Part shown: one piece after another, positions 40,314 through 49,885 of the stretch
Layout of the letters: each line of letters begins with the position of its first letter
Position numbering within the stretch: the stretch's first letter is position 1
NCBI GenBank assembly: GCA_035509275.1
Contig: DATJLU010000227.1
Span: 42,446-106,445, forward strand
Origin: DAHUYF01 sp035509275
GTDB taxonomy: Bacteria > Pseudomonadota > Alphaproteobacteria > ATCC43930 > CGMCC-115725
Direction of reading: 5' to 3'
DNA: 64,000 nucleotides
Notes under the pieces: model-generated
Databases searched by the model: none
Told to the model about the DNA's origin: nothing
Seen by the model: only the letters and a program-made list of their open reading frames with translations
Translations under genes and position numbers: made by a program

Positions 40314-41447
40314 CTACTCGGCGGCCATTGGATAGAGCCGATCCGAGCCCTCGACATAGACCCGCTCGCCTTCTGCCAGCCGCGCGTTGTTGCGCTCGCG
40401 CAGCGCTGCTTCCGTCTCGCCGTAGAGGAACGGCACGAAGGCGTAGCGCCGGCCGCGGCTGATCGGCGTCACCTGATGCAGCATGCCGCAGGCGAAGACA
40501 ACGGCGCCGCCGACGGGCGCGCGATAAGTGCGGCGGCCGAATTCGGGAAAGATGAGGTCGCAGCCGTCGTAATCGCCGTTGAGATTGATCGAGACGGCAA
40601 AGCGCCGATGCTCGGCGCCGGCATTGACGTTGTCGCGGTGACGAAAGAAGTGCCCGCCCTCGGCGGCGTCGTAGCAGGAGACCAGGTAGCGATCCATGCG
40701 GGTTGCGGCAAAGCCGAAAAAGCGCTCCACCGCCGGCAACAGCCGGCGCACGATCTGTTCGCGCATCTTGCCGCGCAGCGCCGGGTCGACGATCGGCAGA
40801 TCGCGGCGGCGCTTCAGGCGATGGTCGATCACCGTCGCGGTCTTGCCGCCGCGGTCGAGCAGGAAGCCGGATTCCTCGCCGCCCATCGCGGTGTAGAGAC
40901 GAACGAGGAAGTCGCAGAGGTCGAAATCGAGGACGCGCGGCACCACCAGTGCCGGCGCCCAGAGCGGCACGCCCGCCGACTGATCGACCGGCGGCAGCCC
41001 GCGCAGGACGCGGCGGAGCGCCTCGCCATGGCCCGCCGGATGGTCGTGGCCGATATCGGCGACGGCGCGCTGCAGCGGATCGAGAACGATGGTGCGCGGC
41101 ATCTCGCGCACGCCGAAGCGGGCGCTGATGCGGCCGTCGTAATCGGCGATGAAGGCGAGGGCGGGACCGCTGATCGCGGCGAGCTTTGCCAGCGCCTCGG
41201 GCGCGGGCGGCGCGGTCAGGATGCCGTAGAAGACGAGGTGATCTTCCTGGAACAGCGCCGCTTCGCCGAGGATTTCGGCGAGCGCCCGCGCGGCGCTCGG
41301 CTCGGCGAGCGAGCCCAGAAAGGCCAGCACCGCCCAGCGGCCGGCATCGACATGCAGGGCGACCGAGCCCCCGGTCACGGTCCGCGCATCGAACCAGGGC
41401 ACCGGGTCGCCCAGGCGAATCGCCGGCTCCTGCTCTCTGCTCTCCAT
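40314..41447 (-). CDS. Redoxin-like domain fused to a 2OG-Fe(II) oxygenase
   Basis: Product of 377 residues. Residues about 10-165 resemble an AhpC/TSA thioredoxin fold (GDPVPWFDARTVTGGSVALH, WAVLAFLGSLAEPSAARAL), but without an obvious peroxidatic Cys where PxxxTxxC would be. Residues about 170-365 form a prolyl-4-hydroxylase-like domain: Fe ligands in HFFRHRDN (HxD) and MLHQVTPI, with the 2-oxoglutarate Arg in SRGRRYAFVPF. The ATG at 41447 has AAGG upstream. With the sulfotransferase it suggests hydroxylation followed by sulfation of one substrate, which is inference. Confidence 0.78.
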   Translation of the reverse strand: MESREQEPAIRLGDPVPWFDARTVTGGSVALHVDAGRWAVLAFLGSLAEPSAARALAEILGEAALFQEDHLVFYGILTAPPAPEALAKLAAISGPALAFIADYDGRISARFGVREMPRTIVLDPLQRAVADIGHDHPAGHGEALRRVLRGLPPVDQSAGVPLWAPALVVPRVLDFDLCDFLVRLYTAMGGEESGFLLDRGGKTATVIDHRLKRRRDLPIVDPALRGKMREQIVRRLLPAVERFFGFAATRMDRYLVSCYDAAEGGHFFRHRDNVNAGAEHRRFAVSINLNGDYDGCDLIFPEFGRRTYRAPVGGAVVFACGMLHQVTPISRGRRYAFVPFLYGETEAALRERNNARLAEGERVYVEGSDRLYPMAAE

Positions 41448-41600
41448 AGCGGCCTTCCCTTGCGCTCTGGCGGCCACGCGCCGGACGGATGCTGCAAGGG
41501 ATTGGTTAAATTACTATAACTTTTGGTAGCTTGGCGGCTGTCAGAACCGGCGGGAACTCCTACATGTTCCGCGCTGGCAATAGCCCAAGGGAGGTGCCCG

Positions 41601-41900
41601 ATGAGCGATCCTTCCCGCGAAAAACCATCCGCGCCGGCGTCACAGCGCGCGCTTGCCGTCCTGGGTGCCGGGATCATCCTCGCTCTAGTGGCGATCGGCG
41701 TCTACACGTGGCGCTCGCTCGGTCCGACCGAGATGGATTCAAACGGCTATGTCGCGCTGATCCTCGGCGTTCTCGGGACGGTCGGCCTGGGCGTCGGATT
41801 GATGGCGCTGCTCTTCTTCAGCCATCGCTACGGCTATGACGATGAGGCCGGCGGTCGCGCCGCGCCGCCGCGCGACCCGCGCCAGCCTGACCAGGGGTAA
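41601..41900 (+). CDS. Small two-helix membrane protein
   Basis: Product of 99 residues with two membrane helices (about 17-36 ALAVLGAGIILALVAIGVYT and 48-73) and a charged, disordered C terminus. AAGGGAGG lies 6 nt before the ATG, a near-ideal ribosome site. No family was recognised. It precedes yebC with a 341-bp gap. Confidence 0.65.
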   Translation: MSDPSREKPSAPASQRALAVLGAGIILALVAIGVYTWRSLGPTEMDSNGYVALILGVLGTVGLGVGLMALLFFSHRYGYDDEAGGRAAPPRDPRQPDQG

Positions 41901-42107
41901 CCGGCGGCGGGGCCCGGCGCCGCGCTCGTCGTCGCCGGCACGGTGCTGCTCGGAACCAACCTCCGGGTCCTGCTGTTGTGCCCGGCGGTCGTGCTGCTGC
42001 GCTTGCGTCTTGCGGGTGATGCCCGGGCCATGATCGCCAAAGCGGCGACTGGCCTCCTCGTGCTCGCTTTCGCCGTCGACGGTCTGCGGCGACTCGTCGG
42101 CGTCTGA
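41901..42107 (+). other. Open hydrophobic frame continuing past the upstream stop
   Basis: After the TAA of the small membrane protein the same frame stays open for 68 codons and encodes hydrophobic segments (ALVVAGTVLLGTNLRVLLLC, ATGLLVLAFAVDGLRRLVGV) before TGA at 42105. A GTG at 41943 could start it. There is no good ribosome site, so it may be chance, a stop-codon split of one gene, or a tiny gene. The remaining 130 bp to yebC show nothing I can name. Confidence 0.3.
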
Positions 42108-42241
42108 CGCCGCAATGCTGCCATATTGACGGTCTAAGACGCGAACTCTCGCGAGAGGCAACCGACGCGGACGCGGCAGTTGGCCATTTCACAAGGTATG
42201 GTATGGTCCCCGGCAGAAATCTCAGGAATTAGCGATTCGCC

Positions 42242-42991
42242 ATGGCTGGCCATTCCCAGTTCAAGAACATCATGTATCGCAAGGGCGCGCAGGACAAAAA
42301 GCGCGCCAAGATCTTCACGAAGATCATTCGCGAGCTGACCACCGCCGCCCGCACCGGATTGCCCGATGCCAACGCCAATCCGCGCCTGCGCGCCGCGATC
42401 ATTGCGGCCAAGGAAGCCAATATGCCCAAGGACACCGTCGAGCGCGCGATCAAGCGCGGCTCCGGTGCCGATGACGGCGAGAATTATGAGGAGGTGCGCT
42501 ACGAGGGCTACGGTCCCGGCGGCGTCGCCATCATCGTCGAGGCGCTGACCGACAATCGCAATCGTACCGCGAGCGAGGTGCGCGCCGCTTTCACCAAGGC
42601 GGGCGGCAATCTCGGCGAGAGCAACAGCGTGAGCTTCCTCTTCGACCGCTTCGGCCAAGTGACCTATCCCGCTTCGGCCGCCGCCGCCGATGACATGTTT
42701 GAGGCAGCCGCCGAAGCCGGCGCCGACAATGTCGACAGCGGACCGCAAGCGCACGCGATCACCGTGGCGCCCGAAGCGCTCAACGAACTGCGCGACGCGC
42801 TCGAGCGCCGTTTCGGCGCGGCGAGCTCGGCCCGCCTCGTGTGGCGGCCGAAGACGCTCGCCCCCATCGAGGGCGCGACCGCGGAAGCGCTCTTCAAGCT
42901 GCTCGAAACCTTGGAGGACAGCGACGACGTGCAGAACGTCTACGCCAATTTCGAGGTCTCGGACGACGTCATGGCGCGCTTGAGCGCCTGA
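42242..42991 (+). CDS. yebC: YebC/PmpR family protein (TACO1-like)
   Basis: Product of 249 residues. It starts MAGHSQFKNIMYRKGAQDKK, the conserved family opening, with the KDTVERAIKRG and YEGYGPGGVAIIVEALTDNR motifs. Members are DNA-binding regulators and/or ribosome-associated factors easing translation of proline-rich stretches. Immediately upstream of ruvC, as in most proteobacteria. Confidence 0.95.
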   Translation: MAGHSQFKNIMYRKGAQDKKRAKIFTKIIRELTTAARTGLPDANANPRLRAAIIAAKEANMPKDTVERAIKRGSGADDGENYEEVRYEGYGPGGVAIIVEALTDNRNRTASEVRAAFTKAGGNLGESNSVSFLFDRFGQVTYPASAAAADDMFEAAAEAGADNVDSGPQAHAITVAPEALNELRDALERRFGAASSARLVWRPKTLAPIEGATAEALFKLLETLEDSDDVQNVYANFEVSDDVMARLSA

Positions 42992-43012
42992 CCCCGTCGG
43001 ACGGGAATCGCC

Positions 43013-43531
43013 ATGCGCCTCATCGGACTCGATCCGGGCCTCCGCCACACCGGATGGGGCGTGATCGACGCCGAAGGCAATCGCTTGAGCCATATCGCCG
43101 ACGGCGTCGTGCATTCGCGCGACGGCGAGGCGTTGGCGCTGCGCCTCGTCGACCTCTTCCGCCAGCTCAACGACATCATCGAGCGCTATGCCCCCGCGGC
43201 GGCCGCGGTCGAGGAGACCTTCGTCAACAAGAACCCGGCTTCGACCTTGAAGCTCGGCGTGGCGCGCGGCGTGGTGCTGCTCGCGCCCGCCGAGCGCGGC
43301 CTGCCCGTGTTCGAATACTCGGCCAATCTGATCAAGAAATCGGTGGTCGGCGTCGGTCATGCCGACAAGCAGCAGGTCGAGATGATGGTGCGCCGGCTGC
43401 TGCCGGGTGCGGTGCTGGAATCGCCTGACGCCGCCGATGCGCTCGCCGTCGCCATCTGCCATGCGCATCACGCCTCGACCTTGCGCGCGTGGAGCGGGCA
43501 GGCGGCCGTCGCCGCGGGGATGCGGCGATGA
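43013..43531 (+). CDS. ruvC: Holliday junction resolvase RuvC
   Basis: Endonuclease of 172 residues. The catalytic acids are in MRLIGLDPGLRHTGWGV (Asp7), AAVEETFVNKNPAST, and ESPDAADALAVAICHAH. The junction-binding loop region is GVGHADKQQVEMMVRRLL. First gene of ruvCAB; the stop overlaps the ruvA ATG (ATGA). Confidence 0.95.
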   Translation: MRLIGLDPGLRHTGWGVIDAEGNRLSHIADGVVHSRDGEALALRLVDLFRQLNDIIERYAPAAAAVEETFVNKNPASTLKLGVARGVVLLAPAERGLPVFEYSANLIKKSVVGVGHADKQQVEMMVRRLLPGAVLESPDAADALAVAICHAHHASTLRAWSGQAAVAAGMRR

Positions 43532-44126
43532 TCGCCATGCTGGCCGGGATCGTCGATCAGGCTGCGGCCGAGAGCGTCGTCGTCGACGTCAATGGCGTCG
43601 GCTACCTCGTCTTCGTCTCGGCGCGGACCTTGGCGCGCGTGCCGCCGCGCGGCGAGGCGGTCCGCCTCCTCATCGAGACGCATGTGCGCGAGGATCATAT
43701 CCATCTCTACGGCTTCGCCGATGAGGCGGAGCGCGGCTGGTTCCGGCTGCTGACGACGGTGCAGGGCGTCGGCGCCAAACTGGCCCTCGCTCTCCTCGGC
43801 GTGCTGCCGCCCGAAACTCTCGCCGCCGCCATCATGGCGCAGGACAAGGCGGCGCTGGCGCGCGCCGATGGCGTCGGCCAGAAGCTCGCGCAGCGCATCG
43901 CCAACGAGCTCAAGGACAAGGTCGGCGGCATCGCGCTCGGGCCGGCGGCAGCGAGCGCACCCGTCGCCGCGCCGCCGGGCGCCGCGGCCGATGCGGTCTC
44001 GGCGCTGATCAATCTCGGCTATTCCCGCAGCGATGCCTATAGCGCCGTCAATCAGGCGGCGCAGCGCCTCGGCGCCGAAGCCCGGATCGACGCCTTGATC
44101 CGCGCCGGGCTGCAGGAGCTGGCGCG

Positions 44127-44130
<4 letters not shown>
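43528..44130 (+). CDS. ruvA: Holliday junction DNA helicase subunit RuvA
   Basis: Tetrameric junction-binding protein of 200 residues. An N-terminal OB fold (MLAGIVDQAAAESVVVDVNG, VGYLVFVSART) precedes two helix-hairpin-helix motifs (LTTVQGVGAKLALALLGVLP and ADGVGQKLAQRIANELKDKV), an Ala/Pro linker and domain III that contacts RuvB. ATG 43528 overlaps the ruvC stop. Confidence 0.95.
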
Positions 44131-45172
<1,042 letters not shown>

Positions 45173-45176
<4 letters not shown>

Positions 45177-45643
45177 GCCCGATCCTGCCGCGCGAAGGCC
45201 GCGTCGAAGCGGCGACCTACCTCTATCCGGTTCGCGTCTATTACGAGGACACGGATGCGGCCGGGCTCGTCTACTATGCGAACTATCTCAAATTCGCCGA
45301 GCGGGCGCGTACCGAGATGCTGCGGCGCCTCGGCGTCGAGCAGGAGCGGCTCCGCGCCGAGACCGGGCTCGGCTTCGTCGTGCGCCGCTGCTCGGTCGAT
45401 TACCTGCTGCCGGCGCGGCTCGACGATGACCTCGTCGTGCTGACGCGGCTCGCCGGACTCGGTGCCGCGACGCTCGACATCGAGCAGGAAGTGCACCGCG
45501 GCGACGCGACGCTCGCCCGGCTTTCCCTCGCCATCGCCGCGGTGGGCCGCAGCGGCCGGCCGCAGCGCCTGCCGCCGACGCTCCGCGCGGCGCTCCTTTC
45601 GCTGAACGAAACAACGAAGATGGTCACGGCCCATGCAAGGTGA
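45173..45643 (+). CDS. ybgC: Tol-Pal-associated acyl-CoA thioesterase
   Basis: Hotdog-fold protein of 156 residues with the 4-hydroxybenzoyl-CoA thioesterase signature VYYEDTDAAGLVYYANYLKF, containing the catalytic Asp. It starts with GTG inside GGAGGAGGAAGCGTG, an excellent ribosome site. It bridges ruvB and tolQ, overlapping tolQ by 11 bp. Confidence 0.92.
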
Positions 45644-46361
45644 TGTCAGCTCGCTCCCGCTAGCCGGGAGCGCGGTTCCCCACGATCTTTCGATCATCAG
45701 TCTCTTCCTGCAAGCCGATCTCATCGTCAAGGTCGTCATGTTCCTGCTGCTGGCGGCTTCGTTCTGGTCGTGGGCGGTGATCTTCGACAAGCTGATGAAG
45801 CTGCGGCGCTTGCGGCGTGACGCGGAGCATTTCGAGGAGAGCTTCTGGTCGGGCGGCTCGCTCGATGACCTCTATGACCGCATCGGCCAGCGGCCGCTCG
45901 ATCCGATGTCGGCGGTCTTTGCCGCGGCGATGCGCGAGTGGCGGCGCAGCGCCGCCAAGGGCCTTGCCGCCTCCTCGACCTTGCGCACCAACCTGCAGGA
46001 GCGCATCGAGCGCGTCATGCATGTGACCTTGAGCCGGGAGATGGAACGGCTCGAGCGCTTCATGCCGTTCCTCGCCACGGTCGGGTCGACGTCGCCCTTC
46101 GTCGGGCTGTTCGGCACGGTCTGGGGCATCATGAACAGCTTCCAGTCGATCGCCGCCTCGAAGAACACCAGCCTTGCGGTGGTGGCGCCCGGCATCGCCG
46201 AATCGCTCTTCGCCACCGCGCTCGGCCTCGTTGCGGCGATCCCGGCGGTCATCGCCTACAACAAGTTCTCGACCGATTTTGGCCGTTATGCCGGAAGGCT
46301 CGACGGCTTTGCCACCGAGTTCGGCGCGATCCTGTCGCGCCAGCTTGACGAGAAAGGCTGA
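45633..46361 (+). CDS. tolQ: Tol-Pal system proton channel subunit TolQ
   Basis: Inner-membrane protein of 242 residues with three membrane helices (about 22-48, 140-165, 175-200). Conserved segments are FLATVGSTSPFVGLFGTVWG and GIAESLFATALGLVAAIPAV, lining the proton path with TolR. It energises outer-membrane constriction during division. Confidence 0.95.
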   Translation: MQGDVSSLPLAGSAVPHDLSIISLFLQADLIVKVVMFLLLAASFWSWAVIFDKLMKLRRLRRDAEHFEESFWSGGSLDDLYDRIGQRPLDPMSAVFAAAMREWRRSAAKGLAASSTLRTNLQERIERVMHVTLSREMERLERFMPFLATVGSTSPFVGLFGTVWGIMNSFQSIAASKNTSLAVVAPGIAESLFATALGLVAAIPAVIAYNKFSTDFGRYAGRLDGFATEFGAILSRQLDEKG

Positions 46362-46364
46362 GCC

Positions 46365-46808
46365 ATGGCCGGCGGCATCATCAACAACGGCGGCAACGGC
46401 CGCGCGCGCTACAAGCCGATGAGCGACATCAACGTCACGCCGATGGTCGACGTGATGCTGGTGCTGCTCGTCATTTTCATGGTGGCGGCGCCGCTGCTCA
46501 CGGTCGGCGTTCCCGTCGATCTGCCGCAGACCAAGGCGCCGGCGATCAACGAGCAGAAAGAGCCGCTGGTCATCACCGTCAATGCCGAGGGCAAGCTCTT
46601 CCTGCAGAACTCCGAGATCGCGGACGACCAGCTCGTGCCGCGGCTGCAGGCGATCACCAAAAATAATCCCGATGCCGACATCTATGTGCGCGGCGACCGC
46701 GCCATCAATTACGGCCGCGTCATGGAGGTGATGGGCATGGTGAGCGCTGCCGGCTTCAACAAGGTGTCGCTCGTCACCGAGCAGGCGCGGGACAAGACGA
46801 AGCCCTGA
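46365..46808 (+). CDS. tolR: Tol-Pal system protein TolR
   Basis: ExbD/TolR protein of 147 residues. The single membrane helix contains the proton-carrying Asp in INVTPMVDVMLVLLVIFMV. A periplasmic domain with VIVRGDRA-like YVRGDRAINYGRVMEVM follows. Three bases separate it from tolQ. Confidence 0.95.
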   Translation: MAGGIINNGGNGRARYKPMSDINVTPMVDVMLVLLVIFMVAAPLLTVGVPVDLPQTKAPAINEQKEPLVITVNAEGKLFLQNSEIADDQLVPRLQAITKNNPDADIYVRGDRAINYGRVMEVMGMVSAAGFNKVSLVTEQARDKTKP

Positions 46809-46812
46809 CGCG

Positions 46813-47730
46813 ATGAACGGGTTCGGCGGCATGCCAGGACGGGCCTACGCCTACTCGGCGGCGTTCCACGTCGCCGTGGTGCTGATGCTGTTCTCGCTCG
46901 TCCATTTCCATCTGTTCGAGCGCAAGATCGACGAGGAGCAGCCGATCGTGGTGCAGCTCGTCAATCTCGCGCCCGAGACGCATGCGACCCAGATCACCCA
47001 CACGCCGCCGAAGCCCAACAAGCCGACGGATGTGGCGGAGGTCGAAACGCCGAAGCCGCCGCAACCCAAGCCCGAGCCGCCGAAACCGGAGCCACCGCCC
47101 GAATCGAAGCCCGAGCCGGCACAGGCGGCAGCGCCGCCGCCACCCCCGCCGCCTCCGCCGCAGCCGAAGCAGCAGGAGGCGAAGCTCGAGCCCCAGCCGG
47201 AGCCCAAGCCGCAGGAGGCGAAGGCCGAGCCCCAGCCGCCGCTGCCGCAGCCGCCGCCGGAAAAGCCAGAGCCGCCCAAGAAGAAGAACGACGATCTCGC
47301 CTTCGACGCGCTATTGAAGAACCTCGCCAAGCACGACCCGGTGCGCGAGCCGGTCGATCAGCCGCAGAAGCAGGCGGCGGCGGTCCCCAAATCCTCGTCG
47401 CAGCCGATTGCTCCGCTCGGCGCCCAGCTCACCACCAACGAGCTCGATATCGTCAAGCAGCAGATCGAGCAATGCTGGAACGTGCCCGCGGGCGCGCGCG
47501 ACGCCAAGGATCTGACGCCGGAGTTCCGCGTCTACATGAACCGCGACGGCACCATCCAATCGGCGACCCAGCTCAACCCCGAGCGCAACAGCGACCAATA
47601 TTTCCAGGCAGCGGCCGAGGCGGCGGCGCGGGCGCTGCGCAATCCGCACTGCCAGCCGCTGAAGCTGCCGCCCGACAAGTACGACCAGTGGCAGACTTTC
47701 ACCATTACCTTCGACCCCAAGGATCTCTGA
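46813..47730 (+). CDS. tolA: Tol-Pal system protein TolA
   Basis: Product of 305 residues. The N-terminal membrane anchor is about 10-30 (AYSAAFHVAVVLMLFSLVHF). A very long Pro/Glu/Lys domain (about 55-165), including runs of nine or more prolines, spans the periplasm. The C-terminal TolA/TonB-like domain runs from about 200 (TTNELDIVKQQIEQCWNVPA). It links the TolQR motor to Pal. Confidence 0.92.
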   Translation: MNGFGGMPGRAYAYSAAFHVAVVLMLFSLVHFHLFERKIDEEQPIVVQLVNLAPETHATQITHTPPKPNKPTDVAEVETPKPPQPKPEPPKPEPPPESKPEPAQAAAPPPPPPPPPQPKQQEAKLEPQPEPKPQEAKAEPQPPLPQPPPEKPEPPKKKNDDLAFDALLKNLAKHDPVREPVDQPQKQAAAVPKSSSQPIAPLGAQLTTNELDIVKQQIEQCWNVPAGARDAKDLTPEFRVYMNRDGTIQSATQLNPERNSDQYFQAAAEAAARALRNPHCQPLKLPPDKYDQWQTFTITFDPKDL

Positions 47731-47738
47731 GGTATCGC

Positions 47739-49082
47739 ATGATCAGCTCGAAGCCGCGCCTTTCCGGCCTGCGTCTCGTCTTCGCCGTGCTCGCGCTCGT
47801 CGCGCTCTCCGGCGCGGCCCATGCCGAGCTCCACCTCGATCTCACCCAGGGCAAGATCGAGCCGATGCCGATCGCGATCCCGCAATTCGCCGGCAGCGAC
47901 GCCGCGGCGCAGCCGGCGCACGATATCACCCAGGTGATGTCGGCCGATCTCGAGCGCTCCGGTCTTTTCCGGCCGCTCGACCCGAACGCCTTCGTCGACA
48001 AGGACGCGGCGACTCGTACGCCGCCGCGCTTCGCCGATTGGCGCGTCATCAACGCGCAGGCGCTGGTCACGGGCAGCGTCGAGGTGCAAAGTGACGGCCG
48101 CCTCGCCGTCGAGTTCCGCCTCTGGGACGTTTATCAGGAGCAGCAGCTCACCGGGCTGCGCTACACCACGACGCCCCAGAATTGGCGCCGCATCGCCCAC
48201 ATCATGGCCGATGCCATCTATAAGCGCATCACCGGCGAGGACGGCTATTTCGACACGCGTATCGTCTATATCTCCGAAAGCGGGCCGCAGGACCGGCGGA
48301 TCAAGCGCCTTGCGATCATGGATCAGGATGGCGCCAACCACCGCTTCCTCACCGACGGGAGGGCGCTGGTGCTGACGCCGCGCTTCTCCCCTTCCACCCA
48401 GGAGATCACTTATCTCTCCTATGCGACCAAGGTGCCGCGCGTCTATCTCTTCAACATCGACACCGGCCAGCAGGAGGTGCTCGGCGATTTCCCCGGCATG
48501 ACCTTCGCGCCGCGGTTTTCACCCGACGGCAACACGGTGATCATGAGCATGGCGGTCAACGGCAACAGCGACATCTACACGCTCGATCTGCGCACGCGGC
48601 AGGCAAAGCAGATCACCGACAGCCCGGCGATCGACACCTCGCCCTGCTATTCGCCCGACGGCAAGCAGATCGTCTTCAACTCCGATCGCGGCGGCTCGCA
48701 GCAGCTCTACGTCATGAACGCCGATGGCAGCAACATCCATCGCATCAGCTTCGACGGCGAGTCGCGCTACGGCACGCCGGTGTGGTCGCCGCGCGGCGAT
48801 CTCATCGCTTTTACTAAAATTGCCGGCGGTCAGTTTTATATCGGCGTGATGCGTCCCGACGGGTCGGGCGAGCGGCTGCTGACCCAGGCCTTCCTGGTCG
48901 AGGGACCGACCTGGGCGCCCAACGGACGCGTCCTCATGTATACGCGCCAGACCCCGTCCGACTCGAAAGGCAGAGGCGGGACCAGCCGTCTCTACACGAT
49001 TGACTTGACCGGCTACAATGAGCGCGAGGTGATTACACCGCAAGACGCGTCCGACCCTGCGTGGTCCCCCTTGATTCCTTGA
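47739..49082 (+). CDS. tolB: Tol-Pal system beta-propeller TolB
   Basis: Periplasmic protein of 447 residues. The signal peptide is about 1-29 (VFAVLALVALSGAAHA). The N-terminal TolB domain has MPIAIPQFAG, followed by six WD40-like blades (FAPRFSPDGNTVIMSM, DTSPCYSPDGKQIVFNSDRG, GTPVWSPRGDLIAFTK, EGPTWAPNGRVLMYTRQ). GAGG lies before ATG 47739; the frame upstream is antisense-like to tolA and not used. Confidence 0.95.
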   Translation: MISSKPRLSGLRLVFAVLALVALSGAAHAELHLDLTQGKIEPMPIAIPQFAGSDAAAQPAHDITQVMSADLERSGLFRPLDPNAFVDKDAATRTPPRFADWRVINAQALVTGSVEVQSDGRLAVEFRLWDVYQEQQLTGLRYTTTPQNWRRIAHIMADAIYKRITGEDGYFDTRIVYISESGPQDRRIKRLAIMDQDGANHRFLTDGRALVLTPRFSPSTQEITYLSYATKVPRVYLFNIDTGQQEVLGDFPGMTFAPRFSPDGNTVIMSMAVNGNSDIYTLDLRTRQAKQITDSPAIDTSPCYSPDGKQIVFNSDRGGSQQLYVMNADGSNIHRISFDGESRYGTPVWSPRGDLIAFTKIAGGQFYIGVMRPDGSGERLLTQAFLVEGPTWAPNGRVLMYTRQTPSDSKGRGGTSRLYTIDLTGYNEREVITPQDASDPAWSPLIP

Positions 49083-49099
49083 GTAACCCTAAGTATAGT
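49071..49099 (+). promoter_or_regulatory. Sigma-70 promoter for pal, overlapping the tolB stop
   Basis: TTGATT (49071-49076) and TATAGT (49094-49099) with exactly 17 bp between them match four of six and five of six consensus positions. Transcription would start near 49106 and give a leader of about 120 nt before pal. The tolB stop lies inside the spacer. Confidence 0.6.
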
Positions 49100-49227
49100 C
49101 GCGCCGCTTCGCCGACCGCGGCTGGCGTACGCCTGCGATCGCCGGCCGGAGCGAGTGCGGCCTCTGGGCCACGCCCACCTAGCAAACACACACCAATGCA
49201 ATCCCAGGCTTATCGAGGGAGTACAAA

Positions 49228-49719
49228 ATGAATCTTCGGTCCATGACTCTGCTCGCGGCCGTGCTGCTTGTGGCCGCCTGCGCTGAACATCCAGAAAATA
49301 AAGAGGCCACGACAGGCACCGGCGGTGCGGCATCGCAGCCGATGCAGACGTCGACGGCGACTCCGGGTAGCGAGCAGGATCTGGCGCAGAATGTCGGCGA
49401 TCGAGTCTTCTTCGATTTCGACAAGAGCGACATCAAGGCGGAAGGGCGGCAGACGCTGCAGCGCCAGGCCGACTGGCTGAAGAAGTATCCGAACGTGACC
49501 GTGACCATCGCCGGCAATTGCGATGATCGGGGCACGCGCGAATACAACCTCGCCCTCGGCGAGCGTCGCGCCTCGGCGGCGAAGAAGGCGCTGGTTGCGC
49601 TGGGCGTTCCCGCCAACCGCATCTCGACGATCAGCTATGGCAAGGAGCGGCCGTCGGTGGTGGGTGACAACGAGGCGGCCTGGGCACAGAACCGCAACGC
49701 CATCACCTCCGTCAACTGA
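49228..49719 (+). CDS. pal: Peptidoglycan-associated lipoprotein Pal
   Basis: Outer-membrane lipoprotein of 163 residues with lipobox LVAAC (Cys18). The OmpA-like domain has VFFDFDKSDIKAEGRQTLQR and the meso-DAP-binding NCDDRGTREYNLALGERRAS. Note Asn-Cys at the position where most Pal proteins read GHAD or GNCDERG; NCDDRG is standard for alphaproteobacteria. Confidence 0.95.
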   Translation: MNLRSMTLLAAVLLVAACAEHPENKEATTGTGGAASQPMQTSTATPGSEQDLAQNVGDRVFFDFDKSDIKAEGRQTLQRQADWLKKYPNVTVTIAGNCDDRGTREYNLALGERRASAAKKALVALGVPANRISTISYGKERPSVVGDNEAAWAQNRNAITSVN

Positions 49720-49742
49720 TCGTCCCCTTTCGGGTTTGAGGC

Positions 49743-49797
49743 GCGCCTGCCGCTTTCCGCGACGCTCCGCCGCGGCGAAGGGCAGGCGCCCTTTTTT
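49743..49797 (+). terminator. Rho-independent terminator after pal
   Basis: GCGCCTGCC (49743-49751) pairs with GGCAGGCGC (49781-49789), with a smaller GC hairpin in the loop, followed by CTTTTTTCG. It lies 24 bp past the pal stop and separates pal from cpoB. Confidence 0.8.
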
Positions 49798-49885
49798 CGC
49801 CTAAAAGGCCGGTTAGGCTGACCTCGATTCGCCGCGCCGTCGCCTGTAGGGATGGCGCCGTTCCTGGGACGAGGATCTGACCGCA

